The translations under genes were made by a program, and so were the position numbers. A stretch of 64,000 bases of DNA from Marisa cornuarietis (taxonomy: Eukaryota; Mollusca; Gastropoda; Architaenioglossa; Ampullariidae). Positions 1 to 10,998 of this stretch are shown here, piece after piece. Under the pieces are notes generated by a model. The model searched no databases and was not told the DNA's origin. It saw only the letters and a program-made list of their open reading frames with translations. The stretch covers positions 11,297,001 through 11,361,000 of the forward strand of contig SMMW01000575.1 of assembly GCA_004794655.1 (NCBI GenBank). Reading direction: 5' to 3'. Positions within the stretch are counted from its first letter, which is position 1; every line of letters starts with the position of its first letter.

Positions 1-300
1 CGGGGACAGAGAAATGAGTGTTACCCTTCACTTGGAATGCAGATGATTTGGTCCATAACAAAATCGACTTGATCAAGGCGTTTTAAACCCAACACCAACA
101 AGGCTAAAACAAGGTTATTGCAGGGACCTGGCATGGGCAGTGACCATAACCTTGTCCTCGCGAGCCTGAAGTTGAAACTGTAGATGATAACCGGCTCAAC
201 CAACCCCAGAATTCGCTTTTAGAAACTTCAAAGCCCAAGGCTGGTCGTTCCATACATGACCTGCTCACCATTGGAGGCGCAACTGGTGAGTTTTCTCAGC
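1..300 (+). pseudogene. LINE endonuclease-domain remnant (3' part of the AP-endonuclease domain)
   Basis: The plus-strand translation from about position 85 reads RRFKPNTNKAKTR, then PGMGSDHNLVLASLKLKL, then STNPRIRF after a stop. This is the C-terminal end of the apurinic-endonuclease-like domain that nicks target DNA in non-LTR retrotransposons, and the GSDHNLV block (about 130-155) holds the S-D-H catalytic motif of that fold. An upstream NKIDLI block (about 55-72) lies in another frame, so there is at least one frameshift, plus in-frame stops near 70, 180 and 220. A weak match may run on to about 300. The element enters from outside the window, so its 5' part is not visible, and I could follow no RT part downstream. 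The RRFK..NKAK..PG arrangement resembles the endonuclease of the 44.4 kb LINE, suggesting the same family. It is dead as a coding sequence. Confidence 0.62.
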
Positions 301-1000
301 CTCTGCGTCTGTCCAGTTGTCCTCCCCGACAACCAGTCCCGAAGGTCAGTATAACCGTTCGTTGACTGGTACCAATGAATGATTGAATGAAGGAAAGCCA
401 TCCTCGCTGAAAGAATGAGTGAATGAACGAAATCTAGCCCCACTGAAAAAGAAACCACGCTTGAAATTTCTTCTCGATGTCCACACGTTTACCTCACTGA
501 AAGTTTTCCACAGATACAACAAAATAGTTAACAAAGCCAAGATAGAACACTATCCATACTGGTATCAGCGGGATGCTTTGCATGTGCAGTCATTTTGCCT
601 GCTTTTTACACAAGAATGGCAACCTTATTACCATGTCCTTTTTCTACGTTAATTGCACTTTCTGGATGAACACGTGAGCTATCTCTTTAAACCGAAACGG
701 ACAGTCCTACCTCTACAGCATTTCCTCCCCCTTAATCGTTATGGGAAGCTTACGAGGGCAGCTTACATCGGTGACGACGATTTACGTGTCCTTAACGAGC
801 CACTCACGTCCCGACGACCCACGGGTGGATCAATCCCGAAGTTAAAAAAGCCGGACTATAATTAAAGACTATCTCCGCTTCGTGATTGAGGGAAAAAAGT
901 CCCCTCCGAGGGCATGCTTTTAACGATGAAGCGCAGACCTATGCTTTGCTGTGCTTACGTCATGTGTGTGTAACTAGATTTGTGCAGGTGTGTTAGAATG
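300..1000. other. Anonymous non-coding stretch
   Basis: Two chance frames of about 70 codons occur (419-652 and 653-865, plus strand), neither with recognisable motifs. A short GAATGAATGAA-rich patch lies at about 375-430. I see no exon, RNA gene or transposon terminus. Confidence 0.5.
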
Positions 1001-1001
1001 A

Positions 1002-1005
1002 ATGT

Positions 1006-1054
<49 letters not shown>
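1002..1054. repeat. (GT)n microsatellite
   Basis: A nearly uninterrupted GT run with one TTTG interruption near 1010. Confidence 0.95.
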
Positions 1055-1058
<4 letters not shown>

Positions 1059-1059
1059 C

Positions 1060-3733
1060 AAAAATATTAATGATGTTTTGGGTCACTAGGTAGTTCCACA
1101 TTTTATGTGAGAAAAAATAAGATAATACATATGTTGTATACTATGATAATGAGGATAATACATAATAACTGCACTGTAGTTATGCTTGCAGTAATAGCTT
1201 TGAAAAATGCTAAGTCACAGTGAAATGGAGTCAAGTAAAGTCTGGTACTGATTTAGGACACACGAGTGCTTCAGACTAGTAATATCTTTAAATTTAAACA
1301 TTTGTGTTTTTGCAAAAAAGAAAAAAAATGACTTGGCTGGAAAAAAATGTATCTTTTCCAGTGACTAAAAGATCTGCAGGCAGTCTCAATAGAATAGACC
1401 AGAAACCACTTAGTAGTCTGCTTAGAGACAATTTAGTACTTGAAGCAGTTCTTTGTGTCCAAAACGAAACAAACATGAAATTAAAACCTAACGGCTTAGG
1501 AGTAAATTAGAATCGAAAATAGAACTTTGACTTTCGTTGACATATCAAGAACGTATGGAAGAACGTTCTGAAAAGACTCATTGTCATTCGATGAAGATTT
1601 TTAAGCACGGAAGAGAAAGAAACAAGACGATAAGGAAAGAAGAATAGAAAGACGACGAGGAAAAAGAAGAAAGATGGACGGATTAAAGTAATTTAACAGA
1701 AAGAAAAAAAACAAAAGATGAAGAAAAAGAAAGAAAGAATGAATGAACGAAAGAAAGAATGAAAAAAAACAAAGAAAATGAGAAGGAAAGAAAGAGAAAA
1801 CAACCCATTTCCTCGTCAAAATTACTAGAGCCCCTTCACTTGTTGCTTTTCATCAGTGCCTCCATTTCTCACGACATTACATTGTTTTTAAACGATCGTG
1901 TTCATTGTTCCATTTTCGTTCCTCTTGCTCGCCCTTTGACCTGACGATGAACTTTAGGAAATTTCTTATCTACTTAGCGAACAGATTAACTGAGATTACG
2001 CGCCTGTCAGTCGAGGAAACGAGCGAATCGATCATCTGGCTGCCCGTCCCATTCCCAGCTCGATAAGTGACCTCTAATCAGGCTCACATTTCCACCCCCC
2101 TCCTCCCCTCCCCTCCCCTCCCCGCCATAAGGCTCACGTCATGCACGCGCCTCACGCTCACCTTCCAGCAGCAGCATCCAAGAATGTGGAGGCCAGAGAG
2201 GAGTCCTAGGATGCCAAACTCCGGTGGTAATCTATATGCTCCTTGCCAATCCTTCATTGGTTTGTTGTCTAATTTCTAATGGCAACATTGTTCAAACAAA
2301 CTTTTTGCAACGTCTGCAGTTCGTTTGTGTTGAAAAGCTGGCAAGGAGGCTGTCAAATGTTTTTTTGAGTAAAAAGTTATTCCAAAGGAGAATTGCACGA
2401 TGGCTAAACATCACTGTCCAGGTTTGCATGGTCGGGTGTCTTTCCTTTTATATTGAACTCCACATGTACCCACCCATCGATCCTCTTCCGTCTTGGCTTC
2501 GTTTCTTTCTTTACTAACTATTGTTGGCTCATTTCTTTGCTCCAGCTATCAGAAGCGAATTCTTTGTGTTCAGATATTTTACCCATACTTATTGTTCACT
2601 GAAATGGGCTACTATATCATATACACTAATGTTAACTAATCAATTTAAAATTAGTATTTAATTCATTTAAAGATATTCTACTAATCCTCAAAATCTGAGA
2701 GAACAATTAAGTCTGTTCACGTGTTATAAGCCTTCGAGCAGTAGTTCTTACCTGGGCTTTGAGAAGGAGGTTAAACCGTTAATTACCGTTACGTCACAGC
2801 GACTGGGAAACACCATGAGCGTTTATTTTTTTCTCTGCTCGTCATATAAAAACAACCAGCTAACTCTAATTAAAAAAAAACACAGATCATCATCATCAAG
2901 AAGGGGAGCTTCTGCGTGTGCAAATATATCATCTACTCTATAAATTTCCTGACAAACCATTTCATCGCTTCTAGTTACAGAAGACGCTAATGTGCGTTTT
3001 ATGCGGGTATGTCTGTTCTGGTCTGTATTCAGTCTTACTACTAGTTTATAATTGCTTCTTCACACATCAAAGGAAGCTTTCACTATTTCTGGCTACACGA
3101 AGATCTCCCCTCTATCCTGCAAAGCTTAGACTACATTCTCTTTAAGCATAGATGTATTTCTTGTCGTCTGGGACAGGGAAATGGTTCCAACGATATTTCC
3201 GACACAACTCAGGTGAGGAATTCCTTATTTTCGGTTCTGTACTCTCTGTCTTATTTGCTTCTTTCTCTTTCTGTCGCCCTCTCTCCCCCTCCCTTCAGCT
3301 CTCCATGATTTGTCATGCAGCAATAGTGTCCAGCACTACGAAAGCTGCAGGACAAATTGTACTGGACATTTTTTTGAAGCTAGAGTGCTTTTGCAGCAAG
3401 AATGTTTCTTGAAGTGTGAGGATGAATAAAATGGCCAAAAGGTAAACAATACCGTGAATAACGGAGAAGTAACTCCCAGGAGATGTGGTCGCACCTCGCG
3501 AGCTTTCATTCTGCAAGCAAAGTAATGTCTTTATTCGTGGCTGCCTGCAGAAAGTTGATAAAGCATAAAGCTGCCTAGCAACGTCACATCCTACCCAGTG
3601 TTCTCTTGACAGATCTATCATTGCCATGTAAGTGCTGCTTCATTACCCACAGATCGCCTTAGTGCCATTGTAAGCTTAGGGATGAGTAAGAGAGACGAGC
3701 GTCTGTGTTTGCCGCTATAGCCAATGGTGTGTA

Positions 3734-3768
<35 letters not shown>

Positions 3769-5250
3769 ACAGCCGCGTGCGTTTCAACTTCTCCCTCTTC
3801 TCTTACTATTGTTCTTATCCCTGTTATCTCTCATCCTGCTGTGACAATGCAACGAGCAGACGGTAGATTTGTGAGACTTTCTAACGCTTACTTACATGAA
3901 AGGTTCTTTTTCATTTTTTTTTGGTAAAGAGTGTACTCAAGTGTTGTTATATCCTGTCAATTCCAGGCTCATCGAGTTTCAGACGTACCTGCATCTGGCA
4001 CTGTATGCACATAGCGCAGTTAATCGCCTATATTCGTAGTCATGCATCATCTGCAACCTGTAGCCTGAGCCCGTTCGACATGCGCAATGTTTGTCCAGCC
4101 AAGTGCCGTTTCGAACGCAAAGGATTTCGATCGGCTCGAGCTGCTTCCGGGTGACATGCTGATGACGTGTGCAGGGCACGAGCCTGTGAGTGGCAGGTGG
4201 CTGTTGGCCTGTCGCACTCCATCACCGCTAAGTGGCATCCAGCGCGCGCGCCCTACGAGTCTCCGCGGCGACGAGTAATCTCATCTACCGCCGACGAAAG
4301 TAAGTTAACGTCACATTACTAATGATCATTGGGAGTCATAATACGCCGCCCGGTAGATTAAATCTGTGCTAGAGCCGGTGAGTGTTATACCATAGCTCGT
4401 GCACGACAAGGTCTCAGAGGTTTGTGTAAACCTGGCACCTGCTGGCCAGAATGTTAAACCATTTCCCTCAAAAGCGCGTGTGGTGGAAACTACCAGTGAT
4501 CTGAATGTTAAACTGTATTCTCGAATCCTTCGCGTGCTAAAATAATTATAATAAAAAACATTGGACCGAAAAAAGGTAAAGAATCGTATATAACTCAAGT
4601 AGCCTATCACTCGCAGAAATTTGGTATTTGTCATTGCTAACATTGGTATGATCCAATTATGGTGCATGGGTTGGTAAGCGTGGCTTTGCGTGCTTATTAT
4701 CCACGTGCAAACTTCAACTTAAGGTGTTATTCTTATTTCGCCATTTGCGCCATGTAGTCATCACACTCCCAAGCCATGTTCCTGCTTTTGTTAGTTTATA
4801 CCTGAGATACGCTGCTGTCAACCGGTCTTTTTATGTCAGGGTCCAACCCACGGAGTTATACGGGTGGAGGAACAGCTTGAGCGTCTCTGCTCCGGACATC
4901 ACGAAAACCGCGCATTGTGTTAATGCATCTTCAGTTGTTGCCTTCGAGAATCGCAGGGCTCAGTACCTTCAATCACGGGAAACAAAGTTCTCGCAATTTA
5001 AAGTGTTGTGAACTACAAAACCAGATGCCACGACTTCAGTTTTATGTGTCTACCCAAACTAGGCGTGAGTGTGAAGCAGGATGAGTCGAGAAGGCACCAA
5101 GAACACGATGCGATGTTTCTCTCAGTCCTGACAAGCAACTATTTGAAATCGTCACTTTAAGGAAGACTGCGTAAAATACGGTAGGTTAATAAATTAAAAA
5201 AATTATTATCTCACCCATTAATACCAAGAAGTATTTCATTCGTATGTGCT
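1060..5250. other. Anonymous non-coding stretch with purine-rich and GT/GA tracts
   Basis: 1605-1800 is a strongly purine-rich GAAA/AAAG tract, whose complement gives a spurious Phe/Leu/Ser frame. 2090-2125 is a C/T-rich run. 3727-3768 is a compound GT-GA microsatellite. Frames of 60-113 codons (for example 3313-3627 and 4326-4667, minus strand) show no domain or membrane pattern I recognise. No transposon termini were seen. Confidence 0.5.
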
Positions 5251-5252
5251 TG

Positions 5253-5254
5253 TG

Positions 5255-5299
<45 letters not shown>
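5253..5299. repeat. Compound (TA)n-(GA)n microsatellite
   Basis: A TA run of about 9 units is followed by a GA run of about 13 units, roughly 50 bp upstream of the hAT-type miniature element. Confidence 0.9.
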
Positions 5300-5302
<3 letters not shown>

Positions 5303-5348
5303 TGTGAGATAGCGGGAGAGCACAACCAAAGCTGTATCTCTCTGATCA

Positions 5349-5356
5349 CTTTAACT
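5349..5356. repeat. Target-site duplication, left copy (CTTTAACT)
   Basis: The 8 bp CTTTAACT immediately precedes the CAGCG terminus of the miniature element and is repeated exactly at 5537-5544. Confidence 0.85.
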
Positions 5357-5536
5357 CAGCGTTTCTCAACCTTTTACTTGTGACGCCCCCCCCCCAGACG
5401 AATAAAGGTACCTCCGCGCGCCCCCCTTAGCTACTAATACCTATATGAGATATGAGAAAATGACCGCCTTTGCGGCCCCCTTTGCAGCAGCTTGCGCCCC
5501 CCTTGGGGGGCGCGCCCCCCAGGTTGAGAACCGCGG
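5357..5536. mobile_element. hAT-type non-autonomous miniature element (MITE), 180 bp
   Basis: The left end reads CAGCGTTTCTCAACCT and the reverse complement of the right end reads CCGCGGTTCTCAACCT, so the terminal inverted repeats match over nearly all of 16 bp. The element is flanked by a perfect 8 bp direct repeat, CTTTAACT, the TSD length made by hAT transposases. CAG-G-TTCTCAACC ends are familiar from hAT-derived short elements in vertebrates. The interior is extremely C/G-rich (C runs at 5387-5396, 5420-5426 and 5497-5518) and has no coding capacity, so the element would have depended on a transposase in trans. The perfect TSD argues for a recent or well preserved insertion. Confidence 0.85.
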
Positions 5537-5544
5537 CTTTAACT
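5537..5544. repeat. Target-site duplication, right copy (CTTTAACT)
   Basis: Exact repeat of 5349-5356 directly after the CCGCGG terminus. Confidence 0.85.
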
Positions 5545-8500
5545 TATACTAACAACTAAGAAACTATATATAAACATGAAACAGAAACTTTGTATTCTCC
5601 AAACATGAAGACAAAAGAGTTATTTACTGATTTTATTGATGTCATTTTCAGTAAGACATCTGACAAAGAGAACACTAAATCTTGTAGTTGTAGTCCAGTT
5701 ACATTTGTGTGCACCAAGCTATTAAAAAATTTAGAAAGCTTAAAACAAAAAGTTTAGTTTCCTAAAATTATTATAAGATAAAGCAGATAATGTGAAACCT
5801 TTTAGTTTCTGCTAGACGAATAATCAAGGGGTAAAAATAGCATAACCAGCCATTTAGCACACACTCAAAAAGGTTGCTTAACTGGCAAAGTGGTTGTACT
5901 ATAGTTTTATTCTTTCAATATGAGGCATCAGACACAAAGATGTTTAGCACGAGTGTCAATCTATTTTTTTATGTTTTTGACGCTGATGCTATATATCATT
6001 TTTCAATAACAGTGTACACAGATCTGCAAGGCTCAGATTTTGTATTCTGTTTATCCAAACAGACTCTTTTGTGCATTTGTTCATTCGGTTCTTCATTTTT
6101 GGTCGGATGCTGATTGCACCTGCATCTATGTATTTATCCCATTGATGATAAATAGAGTTGTAGAAGAAACACCTTTTTATTTGTTGCCTTAATGAATGTT
6201 TCATCAATAGTGTATACCAAAGAATATAACTTTAAGGTTAGTTCTTGGTCATCCCTGCAGATATTGTAAGTCAGTGTCTCTTCACAGGAGAAGTTTTCTT
6301 TCAATCACGTAGACAATTTCGTTTCCAGTGGAAGGACAGTCAAACCAGAGTTGATCCTCTTTAATAAAACATTCTCAGTGGACTTTTGTAAAAGTCCTGG
6401 TAACAAATATGAAAATGCTTCAGTGTTAGCTTTTTCTTTTAAAAGCTCCTTAGACCTGAGTTTTGAGATGTTTTATGTGTTTTTGGAAGATAAGTCCATG
6501 TGGAAAATGTACTGGACTTGTCTTCAAGGGCATGCCGACAAAGTGGATGACACCCAAGTCATTATATTAAAACTTTTATGTTCAATTATATAAACAACAA
6601 AACCTGAAACTGTGTACCTTCATATATTTAATGTATGTGTTATACTTTTTGTATAATTTATGTATTAAATTACTTTGCCACACATTGTTTCTTAATTGGC
6701 CTCCTCCAGTGACAATAGAAAGCCAATTTTCATTTAGATTTTACAAACATAATCGTGCAAGACAGAAGTGAACATATAGACATTAGCAGCAAGAGTGAAA
6801 CAAAACTTCTCAAATAGAAAGCAAGTAGTACAAACTGCAGCAGAACAGTTGCTCTGCTGCTTGTCGCGCTTACAGACTTGTTTAGTTTACATCAGTGCTG
6901 TGTACAGTATTTATTTATTTATTTATTTATTTATACATCTTATAATATGTAGTTGTGATTTCGTTTCCTAAATTTCCCCTCCCTATTGTGTCCAGATATG
7001 TTTGCTACACAAATCTGATTGTAGGGGTTACAGATTTGAATAGGATCCCTGCAAGATGGGTTATCCTGAAGATCTAAAAAAAATACCTTCAAGATGAATT
7101 ATCTTAAAGATCTGAAATATGAAGATATGCTGGGCCTGGTATTTGTGTCTGGCTCAGTTGGTGATGTGCAAGTAGAGGTTTGCTTGTCTGCAGTACCAGA
7201 CTTGCAGACTAGGGGTCTGAACTCTATCTTACATCGAATAAGTACTTCCAACACATTAAATTTTTTCCAACAGTAAGCTGCATAGCCCCCCCCCCCCGTG
7301 TTGGTCAACAACCTTCTTATTAATACCAGAAGATGAGGAAGCACTGTGCACCATGTACAATTGTACATGCAGCAAAAACAGAGCTTTGAAAAATGCAAAA
7401 CACGCTAAAGCCAAATGACTCACTTTGCAGTCTGTCAGTTGAAGATTTGTGAGATTCTTTAAACAGTAAAGGAAAGAGAAATTAAATCTTGATTCACAAC
7501 TGCCAGCATTGAAAAAAAGTTGCAAATTATTTGGAAGTTGACAGAAACAGATTTTAAAATAATAAAACAGGACTTGTTATTCCCATTGATAACTTTTTAA
7601 AATTCATCAAACATCATGCATTACCTTACAGCAATCATAGCACCTTGATAACATACGGGGTATAAAGTTTCCATTGTGAGAAATAGGACAAGTTGGGAAG
7701 AAAATTCAATGCTTGCCTATGTGATCAAACCTCAAGACTAATCAAACCTAATCTTCCACAATGTTTTGTACATCATTCAAACGCTATAAATTTCACCAGC
7801 TGAAAATTGTAAATACAAAAAGACACCATCTAAAGTTATTTATTTAAATGGAAATCACTGTAACACTGTATTTCTGCAAATTGAATGGCCGGTGACAAGC
7901 TTTGAAAAGTCACACTGTATGTTAGATTTTGTGTTAGACATTTTCCCCACCTATACATGATTTTGTATGAAAATAATGTCTAATATTCGTATATCGCTGA
8001 GTCTACAATATTTGTATTGCACTTCATGATTTTTACTGTTTTTCCTGTTTCAGCTTAACCTCCAACCACTTGGGCTTATTAACCAACCAAAGTAAAAGTG
8101 AAAGGTACTTTCTTCTATAGAAGAGGTTCTATTTCTGTGATAATAAACTTATGATGTACCCTAACGGCTCTGTTGGCATTTCAAACCAGCCCTCCTCTCT
8201 GTCTTTCTCTCTTTGCGTGTGTGCGTGCGCGCGCGCTTCATTCACTTGGTTAACTGAAAGCAAAGAAAAAAACTCTTATTATTAAACAGACAATATTGTG
8301 TGGAGCTTTAAATAAAACACTTCTAAACAATACAATAGTATAAGATCTTTTGAAAAAAATTGTATCAAGATCAAAGTAAAACGCAACCCATGTTTACTGG
8401 CATTGAGGAAATGTCATCAAATGCTTCTTTGCCCAGAAAGTTCAAATAAATAATGTTTAAGCTCATCTTTAATTGCTTCTAAAAAATAATGATCTTGCAG

Positions 8501-8640
8501 AATCATTTAATGCTTTACCAGCTCACAGTAGATCTTCATCTCTAGGTTTTTCTGAAATTTAAAAAGAAAAACAAGACATGCACATGTAACAACGATCACA
8601 CGCACTCATACGTTTTCCTCTGCAGTACAGGTTGGAATCA
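5545..8640. other. AT-rich anonymous stretch
   Basis: A long AT-rich region. A (TTTA)n microsatellite lies at 6909-6934, a C run at 7287-7299 and a short CG-repeat tract at 8227-8236. On the minus strand between about 6470 and 6120 the translation keeps a coding-like texture interrupted by stops; I could not match it to a family (see findings). No transposon end or RNA gene was recognised. Confidence 0.45.
6909..6934. repeat. (TTTA)n microsatellite
   Basis: About six TTTA units. Confidence 0.9.
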
Positions 8641-8883
8641 ATTTCCATACATTTGAGATAACACAGAGAGAAATTCGGGGCGGCTCGATATGAGAGCACA
8701 AAACAATACCACAATATATCCATATTCGCCAAACAGACTCACATATTCATGGTTAAGACCGCTGCATTCATTCGCACTCAGTAACATTCAGAAGTCGCAC
8801 GGCCCAAACAACGAAGGACAGCCTCACTTTGTTGGTCCTGAACCAGGTACACAGAATCGGCGGCCCGATGGGAGGTGGAAAAA

Positions 8884-9250
8884 TTATCCCGACAGGACAT
8901 GCCTGTCATCACGAAGAATTTCAGATACTTTCAGAAGTGTCTGCCTATTATACAAAGTCTGAAGAGCACTTTGTGCTGTTCCAATTACTTTGGAGCAGGA
9001 TTGAACACGGTATGCGGTGCTCTTGTCCTTCACCAGTAAACTGTTGTAAAAACAGATAAACGAGAAGGACAGCATGCTCTCTATGTGCGATCTATAAAAG
9101 AGCTGAAGAAATCGCTGGAAGACAGAGAAAGACTTAAGCTTCCAGAGAAAGAAGAGACGCTGTTGAGACTTTTTTTCACGAAAGCTTGAGTGTTGGGATC
9201 TCAGCAAAGTCTCCTATGAAAGATGGTTCCCAGGTATTTAAAAGTTGGGA
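8884..9250 (-). pseudogene. LINE ORF2 C-terminal (post-RT, thumb-like) fragment
   Basis: The minus strand gives EVEIVPTFKYLGTIF at about 9270-9228. After a stop in the sequence for the expected junction comes a frame with LFYRSHIESMLSFSFICF and later STAYRVQSCSKVIG and LKVSEILRDDRHVLSG. In related LINEs this is the segment after the polymerase palm, where KYLG is a conserved block. A frameshift just beyond 8884 continues as LPSGRRFCVPG and then, in a further frame, as KVRLSF and VRLLN, the usual end of ORF2 in this group. The lesions show a non-functional copy. Confidence 0.75.
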
Positions 9251-9275
9251 CAATTTCCACCTCCTTGTCGCGGAT

Positions 9276-9315
9276 TTGGAATTGCCCTTGGGGAATAAAT
9301 AAAGTGGTATTGTAT
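9276..9315 (+). mobile_element. 40 nt antisense LINE 3' tail nested in the LINE
   Basis: Between the minus-strand codons for FRRNSPLSSVSS and IRDKEVEIV, which should be adjacent or nearly so in this family, lie 40 extra nucleotides. On the plus strand they contain GCCCTTGGGGAATAAATAAA followed by GTGGTATTGTAT. CCTTGGGGA(T)TAATAAAGT-like sequence is the usual 3' terminus of CR1/Rex1-type LINEs. The simplest reading is a very short 5'-truncated LINE insertion in the opposite orientation. The length is not a multiple of three and breaks the frame. No convincing TSD is visible, in keeping with the short or absent TSDs of CR1 elements. Confidence 0.55.
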
Positions 9316-9427
9316 TGATGAAACGGAACTTAACGGAGAATTCCGACGGAAATCAAGGAAAATATCTTTGGTCTTACATTTAGTTCTAAGAAATTGTCAT
9401 CGCACCAGGCAACAAATTCATCCAGAC

Positions 9428-10045
9428 CTACACCATGGGTATCTGCTGCCCCGCTAAGAAAAGAAAGCAGTGCAGTGTCATCAGAGAATTTGACGAGAGT
9501 TTGAGCGACAAGTTACTGCGACAACTGCTGGTATACAGAATAAACAGAAGTGGAGATAAAACACAGCCTTGGGATGAGCCTGTGCACGTTGTGATTGAGT
9601 CGGAAAATGTGTCATTGACAAGTGCTCGTTGCTGCCTGTCAACCAAAAAACGAATGATCCATGACACTAGCTGATGATCAAGGGAAAACTCGCCAAAGAG
9701 TCTTTTAGCTAGGATATGTGGTTGGATGGCGCTGAAGGCCGATGAGAAGTTGGCAAACAGCAGTCGTGCATGGGCATATGGATTTTCTACGAGTTGGAAC
9801 AAACTATGGAGGATAAACAGTTTAGCATCATCAACACTTCGTTTAGACTGGTATGCAAATTGCAAGGGGCCAAGACATTTGTTAGTAGTATTTAGAATCA
9901 GTGCTTTGATGATTGTCTCCAATATTTTCATGTCCAACGACGTTAAGGCCACTGCTCTAGAATCATTGAGATGCTGAACTAAAGCTTTCTTCGGAACTGG
10001 GACAATGGACGATTTCCAAGGAGTTGGGATTGAGAGTGAATCCAT
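9428..10045 (-). pseudogene. LINE reverse transcriptase core fragment
   Basis: A 205-codon open frame encodes most of an RNA-directed DNA polymerase palm/fingers region, the enzyme that copies LINE RNA into the nicked target. Visible blocks: WKSSIVPVPKK (about residues 11-21), LNDSRAVALTS (26-36), CLGPLQFAYQSKRSVDDA (57-74), LLFANFSSAFSAIQPHILAKRL (catalytic motif A region, where the aspartate of the usual FxDFSSAFN is replaced: FANFSSAF), and TGSSQGCVLSPLLFILYT (motif B). Near the end the frame shifts: in the next frame the strand reads TLVKFSDDTALLSFL, so the catalytic motif C survives as FSDD instead of FADD/YADD. The changed motif A residue and the frameshift show the copy cannot make active enzyme. 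Confidence 0.88.
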
Positions 10046-10089
10046 AGAGCGTTGAAATAGGTGTTGGAAAATTTCTTCAAGTTGGTGCC

Positions 10090-10652
10090 CGCAGAAACGT
10101 AATATTCTGCCGCAAATACCATCTGGACCTGAAAACCTTACTATACTTTACTCTCTGAAACAGCTCCACAACTTGTTGTTGACTAATCTCCACCCTCTGG
10201 ACAGGATGAAGAGATATTTTCATGGAGAAGTCTCGAAACGAGCAAAGAAATTATTCAAAGCATTTGATAGGACCCTACTGTCAACACATGAGAAGGAGAT
10301 TATGGCATTAGAGTCGATCTTCAACATTGGCTGCCAAGCTGCTCGGATGTTACCTGTACTAAACTGAGGCTCTAATTTAGTCTTATAATTCACCTTGGCC
10401 TGACGGAGAGCATTGCGGACCTCTTTATGCACAAGTTTCTTGTCATGGGCAGAACCCGGGAAGAAAAGATTTCTTTTTATTCAGGACTGCTTTTAAGCTC
10501 TTGGTCACCCAAGGTTTGCTGTTTGGGTAAAGTACACACTGTTTCGATGGAATGGTGCAATTAACACGAAAGGAGATATATAAGGAGATGGTGTTAACAA
10601 AACTGTCAAGATTAGAACTTGCATCTAAAAAGACATCCCAGTTGTTACACTT
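10090..10652 (-). pseudogene. LINE ORF2 linker between endonuclease and RT
   Basis: Minus-strand frames joined by shifts give CNNWDVFLDASSNLDSFV and YPNSKPWVTKSLKAVLNKKK (10645-10480), HKEVRNALRQAKVNYKTKLE (about 10430-10370) and VEISQQQVVELFQRV (about 10185), then GPDGICGRILRFCGHQLEEIF entering the RT core. WVTK and the RQAKxxYKxKLE block are standard landmarks of the EN-RT linker in CR1/Rex1-type elements. The first residues before CNNWDVF derive from the adjoining foldback terminus, not the LINE. The endonuclease domain is absent. Confidence 0.78.
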
Positions 10653-10994
10653 AAAGACCAACCTGAATGGTTTGCGATGTTTGTATATATCGGTAGATGT
10701 AGGCGATATAAGACTAACCTGTAAATGTTAGTCACCAAAACCCATCCGTTAATTAATTATCCGCTACGATTCGCACTTACGATGAACAATCGTCGCTAAC
10801 AGTGTACTACGTCACACTAGTGCACCGTTCACAACATTGGCAGCCGTCAACACCAAACAGAGAGAGAGAGAATGAGCGACAGCTCGGGTTATTCGGACGA
10901 TGAAAGTCTTTATTTCTCGTGGTTCTGAAAAACTGCTACATTAGCACGAGAAATACAGACTTTCAACGTCCGAATAATTTAAACTGTCGCTCAT

Positions 10995-10998
<4 letters not shown>
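10653..10998 (+). mobile_element. Foldback element, copy A: left terminus plus hairpin (right half lost)
   Basis: The copy starts with AAAGACCAACCTGAATGGTT, the inverted-repeat terminus that in reverse complement closes the copies at 49592 and 59105. A subterminal segment with TATATCGGTAGAT (about 10690) and CCCATCCGTTAATTAA (about 10743) follows, both shared with the right part of copy B. From 10806 a long inverted repeat begins: ACTACGTCACACTAGTGCAC, a GA-rich run (10861-10870), GAATGAGCGACAG and GTCTTTATTTCTCGT (end 10920), a 25 nt loop (10921-10945), then the arm returns through ACGAGAAATACAGAC and CTGTCGCTCATT until it dissolves into the CA microsatellite at 10998. There is no coding capacity. 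It lies directly against the truncated LINE at 10652. Confidence 0.75.

Larger units (their letters stand above)
8690..10652 (-). mobile_element. CR1/Rex1-like non-LTR retrotransposon (LINE), 5'-truncated and degenerate
   Basis: Read on the minus strand, the segment gives the successive parts of a LINE ORF2 in the right order: a linker with CNNWDVF (about 10645) and YPNSKPWVTKSLK (about 10510), a region with KVNYKTKLEPQF (about 10385), GPDGICGRIL (about 10120), the RT core with VALTS, FAYQSKRSVDDA and GCVLSPLLF (10045-9430), KFSDDTALL, then FKYLGTIF (about 9230), FYRSHIES, and a last LPSGRRF (about 8870). Frames change several times and stops occur, so no intact protein is possible. The order and motifs fit the CR1 group, and the wording is closest to Rex1-like elements of fish and molluscs as I remember them. 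The copy lacks its endonuclease end: the upstream side meets the terminus of a foldback element at 10653. The 3' limit near 8690 is approximate. Confidence 0.85.

Noticed and set aside
1601..1819. Leu/Phe-rich minus frame resembling a membrane protein
   Set aside because: It is the complement of a GAAA-rich purine tract; the hydrophobicity is a composition artefact.
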